Below, one piece after another: positions 10,505 to 23,111 of a DNA stretch of 64,000 nt. The position numbers were made by a program, and so were the translations under genes. Location of the stretch: contig NC_079519.1 in assembly GCF_000801105.2 (NCBI RefSeq), positions 34,261,288 through 34,325,287 on the forward strand, in the 5' to 3' direction. The notes under the pieces were generated by a model. The model did no database searches and was not told the DNA's origin. It saw only the letters and a list, made by a program, of their open reading frames with translations. How positions within the stretch are numbered: position 1 is the stretch's first letter; each line of letters opens with the position of its first letter. This stretch comes from Raphanus sativus. Lineage: Eukaryota; Streptophyta; Magnoliopsida; Brassicales; Brassicaceae.

Positions 10505-12082
10505 ATGACGGAGAAAGATGCGATGGCGAGAAGCGAGGGTGCGATTAGGGTTAGCGGAATGCAGTTTTCGTACGATGTCCAGGATCCTATATTCTTCGAT
10601 TTCAGCCTGGATCTCCCCGCCGGATCTCGTTGCCTCTTGGTTGGTGCTAATGGATCTGGTAATAATAATAAATCGATTAATTTCTCTTCTTGCTTTTCCG
10701 GTTTGTTGATGAGATATGATTTGAGGTTTGATTTATCGGTTTAGTTTCGGTTTGTATTGGTTAAGTTTCCTTAATTAATCTCTGAATCATTGTGATTATT
10801 TCTTTGATTTTTGTCAGGGAAGACGACATTGTTGAAGATTCTAGCAGGAAAGCATATGGTCGGAGGGAAGAACATTGTGCAGGTCCTGAATCGCTCTGCT
10901 TTTCACGACACAGACCTTGTCTGCAGTGGTGACTTGTCTTACCTTGGAGGCTCTTGGAGCAAAACCGCTGGTTCTGCTGTGAGTAGTATTGTAGTTTTTG
11001 CTATCTAAAACATCTCATGTATTTTTTTTGATATTTTTTTTGTTTCTAATATTGTGATGTTTTTTTGTGTTTATATAGGGTGAGATTCCTCTTCAGGGTG
11101 ATTTCTCAGCAGAGCATATGATATTCGGAGGTGATTGATATTCTCTGTCCTAGCAAGCAGCATGATACTTAATCAATCTTTTTGATTCGCATGAAGAAGA
11201 CATTTGTGAACTGTTTTCTTTTGTTTTTTGTTTTTGTTTCCAAACAGTTGAAGGGATTGATCCTGAGAGAAGAGAGAAACTGATTGATCTTCTTGATATC
11301 AACCTTAAGTGGCGTATGCACAAGGTTTCTGATGGGCAGAGGCGTCGTGTGCAAATATGCATGGGTCTTTTACTTCCCTTCAAGGTTTATTCATTACATT
11401 GATTCTGTTGTAATTCACATAAAAACTAATATCAATTGGTCTCTGTTTTGAGTTTCGGTAAAAATTGTAAAGGTGATTTCTGATCACAGGTACTGTTACT
11501 GGATGAGGTCACTGTTGACCTCGACGTTGTTGCTAGGATGGATTTGTTGGAATTCTTCAAAGAAGAATGTGAACAGGTAAAACCAAGCCTTTTCATTATT
11601 GGTTCTTATTGCGTCTTTATGATCCGCTTTAGCTGTCTTGGTCTTGCAATATACTTAAATTATATAAAAACGGGAACATAATAAAGATTACTCCTCACAC
11701 AAACAGAGCTAATGGAGTCAAATTTAAAGATAGGTCCTGCTGCGTTGAGATGAGTGAGCTTAGGATGAGAAACATCAAATATTTCTGATTCACTGTTTTT
11801 TTTGTTTTAATTATTGATCAGAGAGGAGCTACAATTGTATACGCAACGCATATTTTCGACGGACTAGAGACATGGGCTAGTCATTTGGCCTATATCCATG
11901 GAGGAGAGCTGAAGCTCTCTGCTAAACTGAAGGAGATCAAGGATTTAGAAACGTCACCGAATTTGCTCTCTGTGGTTGAGAATTGGCTTCGGTCTGAAAC
12001 CAAAGTGGAGAAGAAGACTAAGAAGAAACCTGTTGCTTCCTCTCCTTTTATGTCATCTAGACAAATGGCGTATTACCGATGA
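10505..12082 (+). CDS. ABCI21: Soluble ABC ATPase, ABCI subfamily (ABCI21-like)
   Basis: Six exons: 10505-10658, 10818-10978, 11079-11130, 11248-11384, 11490-11576 and 11822-12082, coding for 283 residues. It is a stand-alone nucleotide-binding domain with no membrane span. Walker A is GANGSGKTT at 47-55. The signature is the unusual [10 protein letters not shown] in place of LSGGQ, and Walker B is VLLLDE followed by VTVDLD. The switch His is in [10 protein letters not shown]. The tail is lysine-rich and ends SSRQMAYYR, a hallmark shared with ABCI20 and ABCI21. In A. thaliana these proteins form a complex linked to cytokinin response. The start at 10505 has in-frame alternatives downstream at MARSEG. 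It corresponds to AT5G44110. Confidence 0.9.
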
Positions 12083-12676
12083 AATCTCAACATCTTTTGA
12101 GAGATCATCAGTAAGAATAAGAGTTTTTCACATTTGCAATTGTTTTTCTCTATTACTTTGTTTGCTTTAATTCTCTCATTCTAAATATAAGTTTAAACTA
12201 AGATGTAACAGACTTAGGTTTGGATATAAATCAGATAATACACGCCTTCGCAATAGTACCAATGATTCTAAATTTCTCCAGGCTTATGAGTTTAACTATT
12301 GTGAAAACTTTAGTCAGCAATCAAATGTAGAAGTTAAGATAAATTTCTAAGAACCAGAACTGGAACTCTGTTCCAGTCAAAGCCTGATCTGAGAATTTGA
12401 GGGCATGAAAGATCTTAGAAATAACCCAAGAGCAATGATTGGATTTTGTTTATTGGGCTTCAATAAAAGCTTACAACTGTTTATTGGGCTTAAAAAAAAG
12501 CTTACAATTGTTTATTGGACTTCAATGTAGGCGTATTTTGTTCAGTTTAGCATAATAAAGGAAATGTTTTTATATTTTGTTCAAGGCGTTGACGACCAGC
12601 CTAATCAAAAGTCTCCTCTTCATAACATCCACAAGAGACTCTTCACTCATTATCTTTTTCAACAGCCTTATCAACA
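12083..12676. other. Intergenic with a 31-bp tandem repeat
   Basis: This is the 3' region of the ABCI gene and the promoter of the EF-hand gene. It contains the 31-bp repeat at 12448-12530. No other gene is seen. Confidence 0.5.
12448..12530 (+). repeat. 31-bp tandem repeat, 2.7 copies
   Basis: Units start at 12448, 12479 and 12510, each with GTTTATTGG(G/A)CTT and, in the first two, AAAGCTTACAA. Each unit carries TTGGGCTT, close to the telo-box or site II TGGGCY words found in plant promoters. The array ends about 150 bases before the EF-hand gene start. Confidence 0.6.
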
Positions 12677-13144
12677 ATGCAAGAGCTCCATGAAGCGGCA
12701 ACAGCCTATTACAACAACGGCTCCACGGAGCAACAGAATTTGGCATGGCAGTTTTTCTGTTCAATGGACGGTGACGGTAATGGCCGTGTCAGCTTTCAAG
12801 AGTATACCGACTTCTTGTGTAGAACCACTGGTTTAGCTTGGGTCCATCGCGACATGTTTCAGGAACTAGACCGAAATAGAGACGGCCAGCTTGACTTCTG
12901 GGAGGTTTTGACGCTTTACTATGTGGCTCGGACGCGGACCATCGGCTGCCGCACGTGCCTCCAGCCTCTCATTGGTTTACACTTTACGTGTGTAACGTGC
13001 TTCGAATCGCAGTGTGTTGGAGAGACGTTTGATCTCTGCGTCAACTGTTATATGCGGCGGAATTACAATCATCCGCATCATGTCTTCCTGGATAGTTTCG
13101 TTTTATTACGATCTAGGCGTAGCCACCCTCCTCTGGTACGTTGA
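12677..13144 (+). CDS. Small EF-hand protein with C-terminal ZZ-like zinc finger
   Basis: A 155-residue protein from one exon. Two EF-hand loops are visible: DGDGNGRVSFQE at 31-42 and DRNRDGQLDFWE at 65-76, both with acidic residues at positions 1, 3 or 5, and 12. A Cys/His cluster follows: C91xxC94, C105xxC108, C121xxC124 and H132xxH135, spaced like a ZZ or DC1-type finger. This predicts calcium binding plus zinc-dependent protein binding, with no signal peptide or membrane span. The closing bases CTG|GTACGT resemble a splice donor directly before the stop, so a longer spliced form is possible. I do not recognise a named gene, and it falls outside the collinear series I recall. The function is unknown. 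Confidence 0.75.
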   Translation: MQELHEAATAYYNNGSTEQQNLAWQFFCSMDGDGNGRVSFQEYTDFLCRTTGLAWVHRDMFQELDRNRDGQLDFWEVLTLYYVARTRTIGCRTCLQPLIGLHFTCVTCFESQCVGETFDLCVNCYMRRNYNHPHHVFLDSFVLLRSRRSHPPLVR

Positions 13145-13653
13145 CTATGAATGTTTTTCAAGTATCTATTACTCTAAAAATCTTTTTCTTTAAACATCAA
13201 AAACTCTGTACACAAATTATACTGGAACTGTGATATTCTTTTTAACAGATATTCTCTAGGATAACACTAAAATTCTTTTTGTCACAAATATAGCATATAA
13301 GAAAATAACCAAAATATTTCATTAAAAGGTTAATTTACATTTATATCCCCAGGATTAACGAATCATTTAAGAGGTGAAATTTTAGGTTTAGGTTTTAAAG
13401 TTTTATAAAATAAAAAATAAATACTAAAAATTGAAAATAAAAACTTTTAAAATAGTTTCAAAAAGCATTTTCGAATTTCAAAAACAAAATTTGAAAAGAA
13501 AATTTGAAAAAGCAAATTTATAAAAAAATTCGAATTTGAAAACATATAATTCGAAATTATAAATATTTTTTTTTTCACTTTCACTTTTAGTTTATTTTTT
13601 TATTTATTTGTATTTATATATCTAGGATATAAAAGTTTTTTATTCCCTTAAAT

Positions 13654-13829
13654 AAAACATTTTGATCATTTTGAAGGGTCTGCTCAAGAGATGGTTTGAA
13701 GTTTTTCCATAAATATATGAGTCTTTCATTCTTTTATTTGTTTTATAGTTAGTTTCATAGCCCCTTTGTAAATGAGCAATATGATCAATAAATTTGATAT
13801 TCTATCAAAAAAAACATTTTGATCATTTT
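13654..13829 (+). mobile_element. 5'-truncated LINE-like insertion with 19-bp TSD
   Basis: AAAACATTTTGATCATTTT occurs at 13654-13672 and 13811-13829. The 138-base insert ends in TTTGATATTCTATC and a run of A's, as plant LINE 3' ends do. The long, nearly perfect duplication makes a retroposition event likely and rather recent. Confidence 0.7.
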
Positions 13830-14729
13830 ATTTCTTCTATGTATATTTTTGTGACAAAAACATAAAAATATCTATTAAGGAAAATGACCTTTTATTAATA
13901 TAGAGTTATTAGTTTTAAAAAAAAATATTTTAAGATTTGTATATTTTTATGTATGTTTTATGTAAAAAGGAAAAGAATAAATGATTTCGATTTTGCATCC
14001 GAACGACTCATCATAATCATCATCTTTTCCATCTTATAATGTCTTAAATTTGTTATCATTTAACATTCTGATTTTATTTTGTATATGTTGATGTATTTTG
14101 AAAGATTATATTTTATATAGATCAAATTATTTTATATACTATCTATACAATTAAAATAAAAGTATAATTTTGAAAGTAATTTTGTTCTTAAATTACTAAT
14201 TATGTCACTGCATTTTTTAAATATTACTATATTTTGTGTAGAGTATTTTCATCATTGTTTATTATTTAAAATATGTAAATATACCTTTATATTTTTATCA
14301 TAAGATTGCATGTCAACAAAATCTTAACATATATATCTGTTATTTTAATTTGAATGAAATTTTATTTTTCACAACTTTCTTAAATTTTCATTTCTACTTT
14401 TATTTAATTCAAAATTTTTGTAATTAGTATTAAATATTGTTTTAAATTACTACTCATTCTATTTTATTTATATAATTAATAATGACAATTCTATAGTAAA
14501 TATATTTTAAAAGCATATTTACCATGTGAAGATATAGTAATATTTATTTAAGAGTGTAAAATATAAAATGAAATATTATTCGGAAAATATAATAGAAGTA
14601 TTCAATATGTGTTAATTAGTCTGGTCCATTTTATTCGTTGTAAAACAGTATAGTCAATATCTGTTAAAACACAACAAAAAATTAGCCAAATCGCATTAGC
14701 AAGACAAGGGTTCATAAAACAACCAAACA

Positions 14730-14801
14730 ATGGCATCGTCTTCTCTAAAGTTGCAGGAGCCGCCTGGCGACCAAAACATGCCCGAACAACGACCTGCGAG
14801 G
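14730..14801 (+). other. Isolated exon-like ORF (24 codons and a splice donor)
   Basis: An ATG opens MASSSLKLQEPPGDQNM and continues to PEQRPAR, then meets a good donor, AGG|GTAAGC. The composition is more GC-rich than its surroundings, as in real coding DNA. I could not find a matching second exon in the following 2 kb. It may be the first exon of a lost gene or of a short transcript. Confidence 0.3.
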
Positions 14802-15376
14802 GTAAGCTTTTTACACACACGTATATATATTTCATTTTATTTGTTTTCTCAATGTAAAGGCGGGTATCCCGTTTTTTATCGTCGGTTTCCAAGTACTTTA
14901 TTCGTAGTGAAAAGGTATCCATTTTGATGTTATGTTTTTTAATAAACAAAGAGGGTTACAGAAAATAATATGTATATTTAGAACTGATTTGGTAACTTAT
15001 TATTAACTAATAAATATTATTAAGGGAGATTCAAATGATCATTTTGTTTAGATTTATTGATTATAATAACATATGTTAATTATACTAAATTTAATCCAGC
15101 TGAAATCATAGGTTATTTATAATTTATTTTAATGAGTATAATAATTATTGTATTGTTGATATATATTAATAGATTCATTATTTTCTAACAAATTACAGAC
15201 TATCTATTTTGGTTAGTTACACTAAATTCAAATTTTTGTGTTTCCCATTCAATTTGTTTTTTTTTTTAAATATCAAAAGCAATAAAAACACCTAAAAAGT
15301 TATTTGGAATATAAGACCAACGAAAATCTGATCTCTATAAAAACATTCTTTATGTCTTAGCTAAAGAATCTGTACT

Positions 15377-15454
15377 CGTGTTTTGTATTATATGATGAAA
15401 GATTTGAATATCTATAATCGTGTTTTGTATTATATGATGAAAGATTTGAATATA
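15377..15454 (+). repeat. Tandem duplication, period about 42 bp
   Basis: TCGTGTTTTGTATTATATGA with the following GAAAGATTTGAATAT occurs twice, starting near 15377 and 15419. Short open frames across this region come from the repeat and are not genes. Confidence 0.6.
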
Positions 15455-15562
15455 TGGAAGGTGGTTGCAGATGGGATGGTGGGTCGCGATGAGCGCAATG
15501 GAAATTGCAATTTCTATGGGACTCAGTACCTTTTGCACTATTATGTAAAAACTCATTTTCCA

Positions 15563-15635
15563 TCTCATTGTTGTTTTTTTTGGTCAAAATCTCATTGTTG
15601 TTTTTATCAAAAAAAAAAATCCCATTGTTGTTTTT
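15563..15635. mobile_element. Two serial micro-insertions in one target
   Basis: The 16-bp word TCTCATTGTTGTTTTT occurs at 15563-15578 and 15590-15605, and as TCCCATTGTTGTTTTT at 15620-15635. The spacers are TTTGGTCAAAA (T-run orientation) and ATC plus A's (A-run orientation). This looks like two poly(A)-ended insertions in opposite orientation that each duplicated the same target. Confidence 0.5.
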
Positions 15636-15686
15636 TCTTATATATTTAGCCAATAAACATATATTAGTTTAAATAGCAGACTATGA

Positions 15687-15739
15687 GATAAGAGAGTAAT
15701 TTTTTTTTTGAGACAAAGGGCTTTTGATAAGAGAGTAAT
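15687..15739 (-). mobile_element. 25-bp poly(A) micro-insertion with 14-bp TSD
   Basis: GATAAGAGAGTAAT is perfectly repeated at 15687-15700 and 15726-15739. The insert reads AAAAGCCCTTTGTCTC plus poly(A) on the minus strand. Confidence 0.65.
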
Positions 15740-16027
15740 ATTACAACCGTGATATCAAATATGTCAAAATGTAATGCAGATGAAGAACGTGTAGCTTGAT
15801 CTGTTGATTTGTGATTTAATTTGAATCTTAGATTAAGTAAGAGAGAGTGAAAAGAAGAAGAAAGTTGATAACGGGTAAGTTTTCAGCAGTCTTTTGTATG
15901 GTTAAATTTGTTGAAATCTGTCAATATGTTGAAAGATTACGGAAGTCAGTTGAATTCTAATATAGGGCATTACTGATGCTGTGCGTTCTCGAAGAAAGTT
16001 TGGACATAAATGAAGCATCTGATTCTC

Positions 16028-16080
16028 AGAGAACGTTCTTACATTATTTTTTTTTTTTTTGAACAAGAGAACGTTTTTAC
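16028..16080 (-). mobile_element. 23-bp poly(A) micro-insertion with 15-bp TSD
   Basis: AGAGAACGTTCTTAC at 16028-16042 recurs with one mismatch at 16066-16080. The insert is a T-run followed by GAACA, so on the minus strand it is TGTTC plus poly(A). Confidence 0.6.
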
Positions 16081-17802
16081 TAAAGCTCTAACTATAAATA
16101 CATTTTCTCGCCTAAAGACAGTTTTAAAAATGACTAACGGTATGACTGATTCCCTCGTTATCAACCGCAAATATAGTTTTTGCAGTTAATAGTGGTTATT
16201 GATATTTTAAAATAATCACAGAAAATGTTATAAATTACTTTAAACAGCTATGAACTTATTAAAATCAAAAATTGATTCCAGATATTATTTACGGTTGCGG
16301 AAAAAATTAAAACAAAAAAAACTAACATAAACCGAAACTATATACAGATTAAAAAGACATAATATTTTCTTATCTTAAGAAATAAGGAAATTAATAATCT
16401 ATTTCCGCGCTAGGCGCAGATTATTATTTAGTGACTATACTTCTTTCGTTTTTAAAAGATAGATTTTTAGTATTTTGACATATATTAAAAAAATGCATTG
16501 AATCACTATAATAAATGTATGGTTTTTGTAATTTTTAATTTTCAACTGCTTTTAGCTAATAGTAATTCAATAAAACCAATTAATTTTCTTAAAATTTGTA
16601 ATTTTTCATAGAAAACATAAAATATACATTTTTAAAAAATAAAATATTTTCCAAAATATAAATCTTTTAAAAAATAGACGGAGTATTATATATCAATTGG
16701 TGTAATTAATTTTGATAGCCAAATGTATCTTTAACGAAAAGTCAAAAGAGCGTCTTAAAACGAGTGATATTTTCTATAAATACCATATAGGCTAACGATT
16801 AGTTCTAAAGTATGCTTATATTTAATAAAAGAGATTAAATGTAATTTTTAATGGAAATAGTAACATTATTAATTGAGTATGTATAAAAAATTAAATATCA
16901 CACATAGGTAAGAAGTTGGGTCTAAAATAAAATGTAAATTAATAGAATAGATTTTGTTAACGTGTGAATTAGTATACGTGTCCATATTCATATTCATCAC
17001 ATAATTAACATTTAATTAAGTCTAATTTCTTATAAACAAAAATAATTTTCTAGTTTTATACAATTAGGAAAAATAGTCAAACCATAAAAATCACACAGTA
17101 ATAACCATGTAAAAAAATATAAATATTTAAATGGAAAATACACGTGTTAAGGAGGGGCGAATGAAACTCTAGTTTGGATGATTAAACATGAGGTACTGTT
17201 AGAGCATGTTTCGCTTAACCTCTCAAAATCACAGAACAAAAAAAACAAACAAACTTATTGCATAAACCTTAATCAGGAAGGATATAATTGTCTTGTTAAT
17301 TAATCTTACTCTACAATTATTAAAACCAAACTTAACAAACAAATTTTCCTGTCTAGAGGTAAAAAAAGAAAAAAAACATTTGATTAAAAAAAAACACACA
17401 AAAGACGTACGACAGACAAAACACAAAGCAATGTCCCAAATCTTCATTTCCTCTCTCCCCCTCCTCCTTCCGATTTCTTCGTATTAATAACCCTTCAACG
17501 ATATTTCGATATCTTCCTCAATTCCCTTTGTCAAATTCATGTACAAAGTTTGTTCTTTCTTCTCTAATCTCTCTCTCTGATCAGTGTTCGAATTGTAATC
17601 GATTCGGCGTTTGAATTTGGCAATCGGGAATTTTTCGATTTCATTGTGGGTTTTTGATTTTTGAAGCGATCATCGAAGAGCGTTGATGGAGAAATTGACT
17701 TAAGGAATCTGGGTTTATGTTGTTGTTCTATTGTATTTCTACAATAAATGGATCTCTGAAGGTTTTGTCATAAGCGTATTGAGGAAGAAGATGGAAGAGA
17801 AG

Positions 17803-20528
<2,726 letters not shown>

Positions 20529-20852
20529 ATCAAAGAAAAAAGAAGAAAAAGAGAGGGATAGAGAGACTCCATGAAAACCCAACCGAAAAGATCTTTACAG
20601 GTGATTTCAGCTTGAGCTGCAGAGATCTTTTGCCAGCACTCTTGCTCGTTTGTATTTTTTAAATGGTGATGTGTTGGAGAAATGAGAGAGTCAAAAATGT
20701 AGAAAGTTTCAATTGTTAAAGAGGTGAACTTGTATTCCTCCTATTATCCTATATATACCCCCATTACTTCCAGACTATTATTGTAATAAACAAACATAAA
20801 GAGAAAGACAAAACTTGTATTTTAGTCTCTCTTTTTCTTTCTTTAATACCAA
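20529..20852. other. 3' region of the CKL7-like gene
   Basis: Probable 3' UTR and flank up to the Helitron boundary. It holds an AATAAA-like word near 20787. No other feature is seen. Confidence 0.4.
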
Positions 20853-22013
20853 CTAGATGGTGGCCCGCACACTTGTGCGGACTAATATATATCTAACTAA
20901 TTTAAATTTTAACATTTAAAAAAAAAAATTAATCTAAATTATTTAATTAGTTTTAAATATTAAATTAATCAGAAGATATAACTTTTGTTATTACACATGT
21001 AAAACATACCATCATCATAATAATCTAATGAAGTTTTATTAACACTTTAAATTAACATAAAAAATAAATCTACAAAATAAAATATTAGCAATTATCATTG
21101 AAACTTATAAAATCAAACTCTTCTTTATCAAAGTCTTCATTGCATTTTATATGAATTTCTTTTTCATCTAAGTTTATAGTGACACATATTAACAGAATAT
21201 ATAATAATTAAAAACATACTTCTATTTAACTAAAATTTTATAAACTAAAATTAATAAATTATATATGTCTAGTAAAAGCTAGATGATTTTTTTTTAATTT
21301 TTAACGGCAAGAGATTGTATATTTTATTTTATTACCCTTCAATTCAAATTCGTAAAAGCAATGTCTCATGTGAATGAATCGATGATATAACTATTTTTTT
21401 TGATTGGTGAGATAATTTGGTGGCATAAAAGTGAAGTAATCTTTCTTTTAAAAATAAAAAATAAAAAGTATTAAATGATTTAATATTTTTTAAGTAAACA
21501 TCTTAACAAAACTATAAAACTATTTCTAAAAATTTATAATACTCTTTAATAATAATTATCTTTGAATATAATTAAAATATTTTTTAAATAATCACTAAAA
21601 TATTTAAAAACTAACAATTCAAAAAGTTATGTATTAAAATTAATTACTCAACCTAAATAATGGAAAATAACAAATAAGCTTTTAAAAATAGTAAAACATG
21701 ATAAACAAGTAAATTATCCTAAAATCATGGAAAATATGACAATTAAGCAAAACTAAAATTTTCAAATAGAATTATTCAAAATACGACAAATAAATAAAAT
21801 TACAAATTAAAGTTATTAATAACATGACAAATAAATACATAAATAACCTAAATTATGGAGAATATGATAAATAATCAAAATTAAAATTATTAAAAACACA
21901 ATAAATAAGTAAATTACCTAAAATTATGGAAAACATGACAAATAAGCAAAATTATCTAAAATTATGAAGAACATGAAAAATAAGTAAAATCACTTCATAA
22001 ATAATAGTATAGA
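20853..22013 (-). mobile_element. Non-autonomous Helitron, about 1.16 kb
   Basis: Read on the minus strand, the 3' end has a 7-bp hairpin (CCGCACA/TGTGCGG, 20865-20880), eight or so bases and then CTAG at 20853-20856, followed by T in the flank. The 5' end is TCTATACTATTATTTATG at 22013, close to the other Helitron 5' ends in this window. The interior is AT-rich and non-coding. The 5' flanking base is T rather than the expected A, so that boundary is less certain. Confidence 0.65.
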
Positions 22014-22049
22014 AGAGGCAAGATCATAGCTGTGTTTAGGACGAGAGAT

Positions 22050-22119
22050 ATCGGTTCGGATAACTGGAGTAGAGGACTAGATCTATCGGTTCGATTAACT
22101 GGAGTAGAGGACTAGATCT
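22050..22119 (+). repeat. 35-bp tandem duplication
   Basis: ATCGGTTCG(G/A)(A/T)TAACTGG plus AGTAGAGGACTAGATCT occurs at 22050-22084 and 22085-22119 with two differences. It lies just outside the Helitron 5' end. Confidence 0.65.
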
Positions 22120-23111
22120 TATTTACTGTTCAAGTTCGGTTTAAATAGTAAAAATGAGAATTGAAAAAATATTTGAATTTTTTTTGAATTTTCTCATTTG
22201 GTTCTAATTTTGGGTAAATCATAATTCGGGTAAATCAGTTGAATATCAAATAATTAGAGGATGATTTAGATGGATTCTGGATATTTCGAATTATTTTGAA
22301 TATTTCGAATGAAAACATGGGAAATTCGGATATTCTTAATAATTTAAAATTTTCAAATATTTCTAAATACTTTTAATAGATATTTAAATTTATAGATATA
22401 TATTTAGTTATGTATATATGTAATTAATGTTTAATATATTCAAATATTTGTTCTGTTTTTTTATTTAGTTGTTTTAGATATAGAGATGTAGGAATTCCGT
22501 TTGGATAATTGTGAATTTCAGTTCGATTCTAATGTTGGATGTTTTGGTTTGGTTTGGATCCGGTGTTTTTTTGTTCTGTTCCGGTTTTTTTTCGTCCAGG
22601 CGTAGGTGTGTTTGGTGACGGCGACTTAAAAGATAAGAGACAATCAATGAATTTGATTTTTCTGGTCAACCCTGAGGGCGTAAAGTGGAAAACAAAGTAC
22701 CTACCAGCGGTGTGCTGGACTGACTGACTGAGTATTAAATAAAAATTAAAATAAAATAAAAATACCTCTTTTGGGTTGTTCATTCCACCATCCTCTTATC
22801 ATAAAATACATTTCCAGGAGATAACTCTGCGACTTTCTCTTCTCTTCCTTCGAGCAGTGTTGATCGATCGCTCCCAGATATCTTAGTACTTTGAATCGTA
22901 CAAGAAGAAGAAGTTGTATAGTCTTTTGTTAATAGTAATTGGTAATCTAGGTTTTTTTTTTTCTCATTTTCTTTCCAAGCGAGTAATAATAAACCTCTTA
23001 GTTAGTTAGTTGGGAGGATTATATATTTAATTAAGGGTTCTGAGTAGTAACGATCATCCAGTTTTCGAATTTAGAGGAAGGTACTATAGGGGTTTGTTTG
23101 ATAAGATCATC
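22120..23111. other. Upstream region of the PP2A B'' gene
   Basis: AT-rich, TTCGGATATTC-like degenerate sequence to about 22600, then a probable promoter and leader of the downstream gene. No other gene is seen. Confidence 0.5.

Larger units (their letters stand above)
13145..17790. other. AT-rich intergenic region with repeat relics
   Basis: About 4.6 kb of very AT-rich DNA. It contains truncated retroposon insertions (13654-13829, 15563-15635, 15687-15739 and 16028-16080), a 42-bp-period repeat near 15377-15454, an isolated exon-like ORF at 14730 and a GCGCTAGGCGC word at about 16405. The last 250 bases are the CT-rich leader of the kinase gene. No RNA gene was recognised. Confidence 0.5.

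Noticed and set aside
15350..15653. Overlapping open frames on both strands
   Set aside because: They arise from the 42-bp tandem duplication and the micro-insertion repeats; low complexity and no start context.
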